This document shows positions 53,396 through 62,525 of a stretch of 64,000 nt of DNA, piece after piece. A program made the translations under genes and the position numbers. The notes below the pieces were generated by a model. That model ran no database searches. It worked only from the letters and a program-made list of their open reading frames with translations, and was not told the DNA's origin. How positions within the stretch are numbered: the first letter of the stretch is position 1; each line of letters opens with the position of its first letter. The stretch is taken from NCBI GenBank assembly GCA_965201115.1, contig OZ241745.1, forward strand, positions 1,922,001-1,986,000. Direction: 5' to 3'. The DNA comes from JANQOH01 sp965201115 (GTDB lineage Bacteria > Pseudomonadota > Alphaproteobacteria > UBA7887).

Positions 53396-53876
53396 TAACC
53401 GCAATCCTGATGAGTTTCAGCAACGATTCAAGGATGTGGTTGCATAGAATCTCAATATAGATGAGTCTCAGCAACGATCTTCGTCGCTTTTTCCTCATCT
53501 TTTTGCTCATCCTTGCGCCCTCCACTTCACACCTCGCGTTAAGATTGTGAACATCTTGCATCTCCTTTCTCGGCTTCTGCCGTACGGGATAGCCCTTCGG
53601 TTCGATCCGCTTGCCGCTCGGTTCCCCCCCGGACGGGTGGTGCGGATCGAGCGGCACCCAAGCGCGCATATGGCGACAGCGGCCGCCGAGTTCAAGGGCA
53701 CGTCGCCAGCGACCGCGAAGGCCAGTCACGTCCGTATGGGCGTTCCGAGGCGTCGCTGTAGCACGGATCGGGCGGGCAATCAACCCCGGTAATCAGCCAA
53801 GCCCGTACGGGCGCTCCGAGGCGGTGCTGACATGGCGTCGACGCGCCCCAGACGCGATTGTGGTACAGTTCCGGCC
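53396..53876. other. Intergenic region between IS630 and hyuB
   Basis: 480 bases without a supportable gene. GATGAGTTTCAGCAACGATT (about 53409) recurs as GATGAGTCTCAGCAACGATC (about 53461). A second direct repeat, CCGTATGGGCGTTCCGAGGC (about 53732) and CCGTACGGGCGCTCCGAGGC (about 53805), lies nearer hyuB. The first ~170 bases are lower in GC, like the gap left of the IS element, suggesting both halves were one acquired segment. TACAGT at 53864-53869 may be a -10 element for hyuB. Confidence 0.5.
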
Positions 53877-55613
53877 ATGCCCGCCGCCGCCCCGCCGCGC
53901 GACCGCGACCCGTTTGCGTTCGAACTGTTCCGCGACGCCGTGTTCGCCATCGCCGACGAAATGGCGGTAACGATCTGCCGCACGACCTATTCCGGCGTGC
54001 TGCGCGACAACATGGATTTCTCCACCGCGCTGGCCGACGCCGACGGCAGGCTCGTCGCGCAGGGGCTTACCCTGCCCGGCCATCTCGGCTCGATACCCAC
54101 GGCGCTCGCGGTCGTGGCGGAGCGCTTCGGGCAAACCATGCGCGAAGGCGACGTCTTCGTCATGAACGACCCGTTCGACGGCGGCATGCATCTGCCGGAT
54201 ATTTTCGTCTTCAAGCCGCTGTTCGACGGCGGGCGGCGGCTCGCCTTCGCGGCCACGGTGTGCCACCACAGCGACGTCGGCGGGCGGGTCGCCGGCTCCA
54301 ACGCTTCCGACTCCACGGAAATCTACCAGGAAGGGCTGCGCATCCCGCCGCTGCGCCTCTACGACGGCGGCGCGCGCAACGAAACCCTGTTCGCGCTGAT
54401 CGAGAAGAACGTGCGCCTCCCGGTGCAGGTGTTCGGCGATCTGCGCGCGCAACTCGCGGCCTGCGCCATCGCCGAGCGCGAGTTCCTCGCCCTGGCGGCG
54501 CGCCACGGACGCGGCCGGACCGAGGCGCTGATGGCCGAAATGATCGACCACGCCGAACGGCTGACCCGCGCCGCCGTCGCCGAACTGCCCGACGGCGCAT
54601 GGTCGTTCGAAGACTGGATCGACGACGACGGCGTCGATGCCGGCGTTCCCATCCGCCTGTTCTGTACGGTGCGCAAGTCCGGAAACCGCATGAGCGTCGA
54701 CTGGACGGGCAGCGCCGGCCAGGTCAAGGGCGCGATCAACAACACGCTCTCTTTCACCAAGGCGGCCTCGTACACCGCCGTGCGCGCCGTGCTGCCCGGA
54801 GACATCCCGAACAACGAAGGCGTGTTTCGCGTCATCGACGTAACCGCGCCGGAGGGAACCATCGCCAACGCGGCGCCGCCGGCCGCGTGCGCGGCGCGCG
54901 GGCTGACCGGCTTCCGCATGGTGGATTGCTGCCTCGGCGCGCTGTCGAAAATGGCGCCGGACCGCGTATGCGCCGCCTCCGACGGCGGCAATACGGGCGT
55001 GTCCATCGGCGGATGGGACGCCGCGCGGCGGCCGTTCGTCTTCGTGGATTTCGCGTGCGGCGCGTGGGGCGGGCGGCCGTGGGCCGACGGCCTGCAGGGC
55101 AATTCCAACCTGTTCGCCAACATGGCCTCGCAGTCGGCGGAAGTCGTCGAATCCGAGCATCCCGTCCGCATCGAGGCCTACGAACTGCTCGCCGACCGCG
55201 CCGGCCCCGGCAAGTTCCGCGGCGGCGCGCCCTACCGCCGCGACTACCGCTTCCTGGAAGACGAAGGCGTGCTGCAGGTCCGCGCCGACCGCGCCGCCAT
55301 CCGCCCCTACGGCCTGTACGGCGGAAAGCCCGGCAGGCCCAGCGCCAACTTCCTCAACGGAGAGAAACAACCCTCGAAACTGACCCGGCAAATCCGCCGC
55401 GGCGACCTGTTCCGCCACGAACTCGCGGGCGGAGGCGGCTGGGGCGACCCGCTGACGCGCGCCCCCGGGCGCGTCCTGGCCGACGTGCGCAACGGCTATG
55501 TGAGCGCCGAAGCCGCGCGCCGCGACTACGGCGTGGCGCTCGACGCCGCCGGCGAAAGCGTCGATGCGGCGGAAACCGCCAGGCTGCGCGCCGCGCGCGG
55601 CGCCGCGCCGTGA
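53877..55613 (+). CDS. hyuB: Hydantoinase/oxoprolinase subunit B
   Basis: 578-residue HyuB-family subunit. The start is ATG 53877 (MPAAAPPRDRDPFAFELFRD). Conserved blocks: MDFSTALADADGRLVAQG, DVFVMNDPFDGGMHLPDIFVFKPLF, ATVCHHSDVGGRVAGSNASD and a late ELAGGGGWGDPLTR. With HyuA it forms an ATP-dependent amidohydrolase acting on hydantoins, 5-oxoproline or related cyclic amides; the substrate is not predictable. The stop overlaps the hyuA start (GTGA). Confidence 0.92.
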   Translation: MPAAAPPRDRDPFAFELFRDAVFAIADEMAVTICRTTYSGVLRDNMDFSTALADADGRLVAQGLTLPGHLGSIPTALAVVAERFGQTMREGDVFVMNDPFDGGMHLPDIFVFKPLFDGGRRLAFAATVCHHSDVGGRVAGSNASDSTEIYQEGLRIPPLRLYDGGARNETLFALIEKNVRLPVQVFGDLRAQLAACAIAEREFLALAARHGRGRTEALMAEMIDHAERLTRAAVAELPDGAWSFEDWIDDDGVDAGVPIRLFCTVRKSGNRMSVDWTGSAGQVKGAINNTLSFTKAASYTAVRAVLPGDIPNNEGVFRVIDVTAPEGTIANAAPPAACAARGLTGFRMVDCCLGALSKMAPDRVCAASDGGNTGVSIGGWDAARRPFVFVDFACGAWGGRPWADGLQGNSNLFANMASQSAEVVESEHPVRIEAYELLADRAGPGKFRGGAPYRRDYRFLEDEGVLQVRADRAAIRPYGLYGGKPGRPSANFLNGEKQPSKLTRQIRRGDLFRHELAGGGGWGDPLTRAPGRVLADVRNGYVSAEAARRDYGVALDAAGESVDAAETARLRAARGAAP

Positions 55614-57724
55614 CCGGATACCGCCTCGGCGTCGACGTCGGCGGAACCTTCACCGACATCGCGCTGCTGGACGACAACGGCGGCGCGCGCGTCGAAAAGG
55701 TCCCCTCCAGCGCGGGCGATTACGCGCGCGCCATCGTCGAGGGGCTGGCGGGCCTGCTCGCCGAAGCCGGCGCGGCGCCCGGAAACGCGCGCGAAATCCT
55801 GCACGGCACAACCGTCGGCTCCAACGCCATACTCGAAGGCAAGGGCGCGAAAACCGGGCTGATCGCGACGCGCGGCTTCCGCGATGTGCTGGAAATCCGC
55901 AACCTGCGCATGCCGCGCCTTTACGACTTGGCGTGGGAGAAGCCGCCGCCGCTTGTCGAGCGCCGCCTGCGCCTCGAAGTGAGCGAGCGCATCGCCGCCG
56001 ACGGCGCCGTCGTAGCGCCCCTCGACCGCGCCGAAGCGCGCGCCGCGGTCGAGCGCATCGCCGCCGAGGGCGTGGAAGCCATCGCCGTATGCCTGCTCAA
56101 CAGCTTCGCCAACGACGCGCACGAACGCGCGGTGGGCGCGGAAATCGAAGCCGTTGCGCCGGGCCTGCCGTGGTGCCTCTCGTGCGACGTGCTCCCCGAG
56201 ATCGGCGAATACAAGCGCACATCCACAACCGCCATAAACGCATACGTCACGCCGGCGATACGCTCCTATCTGACGGCGCTGCGGCGCGGACTCGACGCCG
56301 GCGGCATGGCCGCGCCGCTGTCGATGATGCAGTCGGACGGCGGCCTCGCGAGCGGCGCGGCGGCGGCGGCGTTCCCCTGCCGTATCGTCGAATCGGGGCC
56401 GGCCGGCGGCGCGGTCGGCGCGCGCGCCGTCGCCGCCGCGCTCGGCGAACGCGACATCATCGCCTTCGACATGGGCGGAACCACCGCCAAGGCGGCGCTC
56501 ATCGAGAACGGCGCGCTGGCGCGCAACCCCGAATTCGCTGTCGGCGCCGGCATGATCGCCGGCTCGCGGCTGATGACGGGCGCGGGCTACGCGCTCGGAT
56601 TGCCCGCGGTCGATCTCGCCGAAGTCGGCGCGGGCGGCGGCTCCCTGATCCGCGTCGACGCCGGCGGCGCGCTGCGCGTGGGGCCGGAAAGCGCGGGCGC
56701 GGACCCGGGGCCGCTCGTCTATGCGCGCGGCGGCCGGGAACCCACCGTCACCGACGCCAACGTGCTGCTCGGCTATCTCAACCCCGAATATCTCGTCGGC
56801 GGCGCGCTGAAACTCGACCGCGCGGGCGCCGAGGCCGTGTTCGCGGAAAAGGTCGCCGCGCCGCTCGGCCTCGATACGGCGCGCGCTGCGCACGGCGCGC
56901 ATCTCGTCGCGGCGTCGAACATGATACGCGCCATCAAGGCGGTGTCGAGCGAACGCGGACGCGATCCCCGGCGTTTCGCCTTGTTCGCGTTCGGCGGCAA
57001 CGGCCCGCTGTTCGCCGCCGGCATGGCCGAAGCGCTCGGCATTGCGCGCGTCATCGTGCCGCCCGCGCCGGGGCTTTTCTCGTCCTTCGGAATGCTCTAC
57101 GCCGACGCGGAGCATCGCTGCGCGCGCACGCTGAATCGAACGCTGGCGGATCTCGACCCCGCCTTGCTCACGGCGGAATGGGAGGCGCTCGAGGCCGAGG
57201 CGCGCGGCCGCCTGCGCGCCGACGGCTACCCCGACGCGCGCATCCGCATCCGCCGCGCGGCCGCCATGCATTACAAGGGGCAGATTTTCGAACTCACCGT
57301 GCCGGCGCCCGGAGGCGCGTTCGACGCCGCGAAAATCGCCGCGCTGGAAGAAGCGTTCGGAGCCGAGCACGAACGCGCCTACGACCACCGCGCGGGGCCG
57401 GAGGAGCCCGCCGTTCTCGTCGCCATGCACGCCATCGGAACCGGCGACCCCGCCGGCCCGCGCATGCCCGACCGCCTGGATTTCGCCGCCGCCGCCCCCG
57501 CGCCGCGCGCCGCCTCCCGCCGCGCCTGGTTCGGCGCCCAGGGCTGGCGCGAAACCCCCGTCCTCCCCCGCGCCGCCCTGGCGGCGCCGCGAACCGGCCC
57601 CGCCATCGTCGAGGAATACGACGCCACAACCCTGATCCCCCCGGGCTGGCAAGCCCGCCTCGGCGCCCGCGGCGTAATCCGGATGGAACGCGCGGCGGCC
57701 CGCGCCTCGCCAGCATATCGATGA
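55610..57724 (+). CDS. hyuA: Hydantoinase/oxoprolinase subunit A
   Basis: 704-residue actin-fold ATPase subunit, GTG start. N-terminal GVDVGGTFTDIALLD and the internal FDMGGTTAKAALIENG are the phosphate-binding loops. HGTTVGSNAILEGKGAKTGLI and SMMQSDGGLASGA and FAFGGNGPLFAAGMAEALG are family blocks. Its final ATGA overlaps the first codon of a restriction-modification gene remnant. Confidence 0.93.
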   Translation: MTGYRLGVDVGGTFTDIALLDDNGGARVEKVPSSAGDYARAIVEGLAGLLAEAGAAPGNAREILHGTTVGSNAILEGKGAKTGLIATRGFRDVLEIRNLRMPRLYDLAWEKPPPLVERRLRLEVSERIAADGAVVAPLDRAEARAAVERIAAEGVEAIAVCLLNSFANDAHERAVGAEIEAVAPGLPWCLSCDVLPEIGEYKRTSTTAINAYVTPAIRSYLTALRRGLDAGGMAAPLSMMQSDGGLASGAAAAAFPCRIVESGPAGGAVGARAVAAALGERDIIAFDMGGTTAKAALIENGALARNPEFAVGAGMIAGSRLMTGAGYALGLPAVDLAEVGAGGGSLIRVDAGGALRVGPESAGADPGPLVYARGGREPTVTDANVLLGYLNPEYLVGGALKLDRAGAEAVFAEKVAAPLGLDTARAAHGAHLVAASNMIRAIKAVSSERGRDPRRFALFAFGGNGPLFAAGMAEALGIARVIVPPAPGLFSSFGMLYADAEHRCARTLNRTLADLDPALLTAEWEALEAEARGRLRADGYPDARIRIRRAAAMHYKGQIFELTVPAPGGAFDAAKIAALEEAFGAEHERAYDHRAGPEEPAVLVAMHAIGTGDPAGPRMPDRLDFAAAAPAPRAASRRAWFGAQGWRETPVLPRAALAAPRTGPAIVEEYDATTLIPPGWQARLGARGVIRMERAAARASPAYR

Positions 57725-58417
57725 CGGACGGAACAACCGTGCGCGCGTTACATGAGTACCGCCGCGATGTCGAGCGCACCCATGCCGCCGGGCGGGCGAC
57801 CGGGCACAGCTACCGTCCGGCGCTGCGTACGCTTGTCGAAGCCTTGGCCGGCGGCGGCGCGCGCTCTTAACGAACCGGCGCGCATCGCCTGCGGCGCGCC
57901 CGATTTTATCGTCGAGCGGAACGGCGTTCCCATCGGCCACATCGAATGCAAGGACATCGGCGTCGATTTGGACCGCACGGCGGCGAGCGCGCAGCTGCTG
58001 CGTTATCGCGACAGCCTGCCTAACCTGATTCTGACCGATTATCTGGCGTTTCGCCGCTACACGAACGGCGCGCCCCGTGAAACCGTGCATTTCGCGCGTT
58101 TCGACGCCCACGGCCGGATCGGGATCGAGGCGGGCGCGGACGCCCGTCTCGCCGCGCTGTTCGAAGCGTTTTTCTCTGCCGATTCGCCGACGGTCGCGAG
58201 CGCGCGGGAGTTGGCGGCGCGGAAGGCGGGGAAGGCGCGTCTGCTGCGCGACGGCGTTGCGCGCATTCTCGCGCGAGAGGGGAAGCGGGCGCGTTTCATG
58301 AAATGCTGACGGGCTACCGCGCGACGCTGATCCCCGACCTCGGCGCGGCGGATTTCGCCGATCTGCACGCGCAGACGGCGGCCTATGGGCTGTTCGCGGC
58401 GCGCTGCCTGCACGATC
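57721..58417 (+). pseudogene. Type ISP restriction-modification gene, N-terminal remnant A
   Basis: The frame starts at ATG 57721 (MTDGTTVRALHEYRRDVERT) and matches the N-terminal PD-(D/E)XK nuclease part of Type ISP enzymes: YRPALRTLVEAL, CGAPDFIVERNGVPIGHIECKD with D and E-x-K catalytic residues, LPNLILTDYLAFRRY. Frameshifts occur near 57860 and near 58300; the third frame gives LIPDLGAADFADLHAQTAAY. It then ends at 58417 at the left terminus of the IS66 element. Two frameshifts plus truncation make it inactive. Confidence 0.85.
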
Positions 58418-58448
58418 GTAAGCGTCCGGTTATGGGGTTATTGGGTTT

Positions 58449-60031
58449 TTACGGTGGTGTTTTGTGTTTCCAGTTCCACGGCATGAGTTCGCGGATTCGG
58501 TTTGTTTTGTAGTCCTGGATACGGTTGAGTGTGTCTGCGATCCATGCGCGCGGGTCGATGCCGTTTAGTTTTGCGGTTTCGATGAGCGTATATGCGGTTG
58601 CGGCGGTTGCGCCGCCGGCTTCGGAGCCGACGAAGAACCGGTTTTTGCGTCCGAGGGCGATGCCGCGGATGGCGCGTTCGGCGGTGTTGTTGTCGAGTTC
58701 GAGCGTTCCGTTGTCGAGCCACGGGCGCAGGCGGGCCAGTCGGGCGCGGGCGTAGCGGATGGCGCCGGCCAGCGGCGTTCTGGCGGGTATGTTCGGGCTC
58801 TGTCGGGCGAGCCATGTTTCGAGGTCGTTGAGGAGATGCTTGGCCTTGGCCTGGCGGATACGGACGCGCTCTTCGGGCGTGTGCCCGCGGGCTTCGGCCT
58901 CGACGGCGTACAAGGCGGCTATGCGCTCGACGGCTTCCCTGGCGACCGGCGCGCCCCGATTGCGCGCGAGGTCGACGAACTTGCGCCGGACATGAGCCAT
59001 GCAGGGGGCTTCGCGGATGCGGCCCGTGCGGTAGAGTTCCGCGAACCCGGCATAGCCGTCGGCGTGCATCCAGCCCTTGAAGCCGGCGAGGCAGCGGCGC
59101 GGGTTCTCGCCCTTGCGGTTGGCGCTGAAGCGGTAGCAGGCGGCCGGCGGCGCGGTTCCGCGCCACGGTCGTTCGTCGCGGGCATAGACCCATAGCCGTG
59201 CAGTGCGGGTCTTGCCCCTGGCGCCTTCGCCGCGCGGGGTTTGCAGGCGCACAGTGGTATCATCGGCGAAGATGGCGCCGCCGGCGCGCACATGGTTGCC
59301 GACCCCGTTGGCGACCGGCTCCAGCAAGGCGGCGCTCTTGCCGACCCATTCGGCCAGTGTCGAGCGGTCGAGGTCGATGCCGTCGCGGGCAAACATTTGC
59401 GCTTGGCGGTAGAGGGGGAGATGGTCTGCATATTTGCTCACCAGCACATGGGCAAGCAGGCCGGGTCCGGGGCGTCCGCGCCCGATGGGGCGCGGCGGCA
59501 GCGGCGCTTGGCGGAAGCATGCGCAGGCGCGGCAGACCGTGCGCGGTCTCACGATGCGGTTGACCGTGAAACGACCGGGTATGTACTCCAGTTCCTCGGT
59601 GACATCCGCGCCGACGGTCTTGAGCGCGCCGCCGCAGGCGCCGCAGGCGCTTGCGGGTTCCAGCACCGTCTCGCGGCGCGGCAAACGGTCCGGCAAGGGG
59701 CGGCGCTTGCGCCGCGGCGCGCGGGCGGCGGCGGGTTCGGGTTGCGGGGGCGGGCTTGCGGCGCGGGCTATCTCCTCGTTCTCCAGCGCCAGTTGCAACT
59801 GCGCCAGGGCTTCCGAGCGCCCCCGAAACGATGCCGGCGCATCCCCGCCAACTCATGACGCAACTTCTCAATCAGGATATCGCGCGCCTTCAACGCCTCC
59901 GCGCGCGACCGCAGCGCCTCCTCGCGGGCCTGCAGCGCCTCCTCGCGGGCCTGCAACTTGGCCGCCAAGGACGCCACCATGCCCTTCAGGCGGGCGGGAT
60001 CGTCGGGGAGAGGCGCGGCGCGGTCAAACAT
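58449..60031 (-). CDS. IS66 transposase TnpC, frameshifted at a G5 run
   Basis: The product starts MFDRAAPLPDDPARLKGMVA at 60031, with a coiled coil of REEALQA repeats up to MRRHRFG. It continues in another frame from about 59820 (RSEALAQLQLALENEE). A -1 shift on the GGGGG run would join them. The second part has the zinc finger (CGACGGAL ... CRACACF), DDE residues in FADDTTV, MHADGYAGF and LELDNNTAERAIR, and the IS66_C end. A programmed frameshift or a lost base is possible. Confidence 0.82.
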
Positions 60032-60292
60032 GAACGAACAATGCCGCCCCCAACACCATAAGGCAAGCGTAAAAGAGGAAATATAGAAAAAAACTCCGCC
60101 CGATACCCATCCAATGCTATACCGCGACCGCAAGCCGCCGCGTTCGAACCGGCCACCGCCAACCGACGTCGCCAAGCCGCATCGATAACCGCGCAGGCGT
60201 CAAAACACGATACCCATACAAAGCCGACCGCCAAATAAAACAACCCCCGGAATACTGAAACACATAAAAATACTCAACAATCGCCAAGCGGG
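60032..60292 (-). other. Leader of the IS66 element
   Basis: About 260 bases between tnpC and the right inverted repeat; notably AT-richer than the chromosome (runs such as AAAATACTCAACAA). It probably holds the element's promoter. No gene is supportable. Confidence 0.5.
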
Positions 60293-60308
60293 ATAACCGG
60301 ACGCTTAC

Positions 60309-62334
60309 AAGCCTTGCGCCTGTCGGCGGCGCGCGCATGATCGAAATCGCGGTATTGCACGCGCGCGAGGGGCGCGGCCGCGGGCAGCGCCTCCGATCGG
60401 GACAGCAACGCAATGCTTGTCCCGACCTTGATCCCCGGAGATTGGCCCGGAAGCGCGAACACCGTCTCGCTCGTCCGCCCGTCGGGCGCGTATTCCGAGA
60501 TAATCCGGTCGCCATGCAGATTGTCGATGCGGATGGCGTCGAACGCCTCCAGGTAGCGTTCGCGCATGCCCGTGAACGACAAACCGTCGAGCCATGAATA
60601 GTTGGAGATGAAACACACGACGCCGCGGCCCGTCTTCTCGACGATGCGCCGCTCCGCCATGCGGAAAAACCGCACGTAAAGGTCGTTCAACCCCTGCCCT
60701 TCGGGCGTGCGCACCCGCTTCACGGTGCGGTAGGCGTCAGCAAGCGCGCTTTCCTCGCCTACCGCCATGCCCGCGAAACCGTTGTAGGGCGGGTTGCCCA
60801 GGATAACGAGTATCGGCGCGTCCAGTTTCACGCGCTCGGCGCGGCCGCGCTCCTCCTCCAGTTCCGGGAACGGCAGCGGCGTCTTGTCCTCCTCGGGCTC
60901 CCAACCCGTGAGCGCGTTGGTGAGGATGATTTGCGCGCGTTCGTCGCGGTTTTCCGCCAACGGCGCGTCGAGCGCCCGCAACGCCAGCCCCACTTGCAGA
61001 TGCGCCACCACGAATGGCGCAGGCATGATCTCGAAACCGAACACACGCGTCAGCGCCGCCTCCTTCACGCGCGCCCCCGCCAGCGCGCCCAAACCCCGCC
61101 CCTCCAGATTTGCCGCGATGCGCCGCAACACCTCTGCCAGATACGCCCCCGTGCCGCAGCACGGGTCCAGCACATAGACATTCTCCGCCGCAAGCCCCTC
61201 GGCAATGCCCAAATCGTCCTTCAATGCACGATCCACACGCGCCACCATGTAGCGCACCACCTCCGACGGCGTGTACCAAACCCCCAACTGCTTGCGCAGC
61301 GCAGGGTCGAAAGCCTCAAGGAAAGGTTCGTAGAAATACGGAACCGCCTCGCCTTCCGAGAAGCGCGCGAAAAACGCCGTCCGATCCACACGATCGAGCG
61401 CCGCCGCCGTCCAGTCCAACACCTCAACCAAACCGAGCGGACGCAGGCGACCGGGGTCCGAAATCTGCTGAAACAGCCCCCGCAACACCGGGGCGCGCAA
61501 ATGCCACACAGACGTGCGCCAGTCGAACGCGCCCGTCGGCGTCGGCGTCTGCCGCGCCCACAGCACCCACGCGGAAAACACGCCGTAGAACAGCGTCTGC
61601 ACAAGCGTCGAGCGGAAAAAGCGCGCGCCCTGCTCGCCTTCGAACCGCGCCCCCAGCGTCTCCTCCAGCGCCCCGCGCACAGCCGCCAACGCCGCCGAAT
61701 CGCCCGCCCCCTCCACGCGCGAAAGCCCGTCGCGCGCATAGGACGCCAAAAGCCACGCCAAGTCCTTCGGCTCCGCAAGCGCCGCGCGGTGCGAAAGCGC
61801 CCGCGCCAAATACTCGCACAGCGCCGCACCCGACTCGCGGGCGAACGCGCGGGGTTTCTCCAGCCGCCGCGCGAAATCGGCGGCGCTGTCCGCGAGGCGG
61901 AAGGTCTCCAGCTTCGCGGGGCGTCCGTCCGCCCCGGCGCCCACGAGCACGAAATCCCGCGTGTTGGTGACAAGCACGAGCCGGTAGCGGCCCCAATAGC
62001 GGCTGACCTGCGCGCCCTCCGCTGTCAACCAGGCGTCGTCCTCCGCAGGCTTCGCCTCCACAACGCCGCGTTCCGGAGCCTGCCCCGCGCGCGGACGGCC
62101 TCGCTGAACCTGACCCGCCGCATACAACCCGAAATCCGGATGCCCCGCGCCTTGGTCCGCAAGGTCCCCGACGCAAAACACGCGCGGCTTGAGCCCCGCG
62201 CCGACGGCGTCCAGCAACCCCGCCAACGGCGCATAGCTCGACCGCTCCGCCGTGGCGCCCCCGGATCCGCGCACCCGCGCCAGTTCCGAGAAGTACGCCG
62301 CCGCCGCGCCCGCCGCCTCGTCCATGCCCGCCAT
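60309..62334 (-). pseudogene. Type ISP restriction-modification gene B, C-terminus lost at IS66
   Basis: Large fused nuclease-methyltransferase. It starts near ATG 62334 (MAGMDEAAGAAAAYFSELAR). A PD-(D/E)XK region (GHPDFGLYAAG, then GVVEAKPAEDD), a helicase-poor linker, and the N6-adenine methyltransferase with motif I LDPCCGTGAYL (about residues 389-398) and motif IV NPPYNGF (about 513) are intact. After ADRRKA the frame runs into the IS66 repeat and stops, removing the C-terminal target-recognition part (about 440 residues, judging from paralogue C). Methylation without specificity is unlikely to remain. Confidence 0.85.
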
Positions 62335-62525
62335 CGCCGCCCCCGCCCCAAGCCGTGAAACGATACGCGGCCCGGCCGCCCCGGTCCACCCGCCCGCGAT
62401 ACCGTCGCCGCGTCCCTCCCCCCGAGGGGAGCCCCCGCAGCCCCTCGGCCCGTGCGCGCTGTCCGGCATATCGCCGGCGCTTCCGGAAACGGCGCCGCGT
62501 CCGAAACGAAATGCCGCCGGCGGCG
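62335..62525. other. Gap between two tandem Type ISP genes
   Basis: 191 bases between the stop of paralogue C (62526) and the start of gene B. The gene B frame is open upstream to 62469, but that extension is Gly/Arg-rich and probably untranslated. No terminator is evident. Confidence 0.5.

Larger units (their letters stand above)
58418..60308 (-). mobile_element. IS66-family element (tnpC only)
   Basis: 1891 bases bounded by perfect 16-base inverted repeats GTAAGCGTCCGGTTAT (58418-58433) and ATAACCGGACGCTTAC (60293-60308). Only the tnpC transposase is present, without tnpA/tnpB, as in the compact IS66 subgroup. The eight bases outside differ (GCACGATC left, AAGCCTTG right), so the expected 8-base duplication is missing and the two sides come from different insertions. 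Confidence 0.88.
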
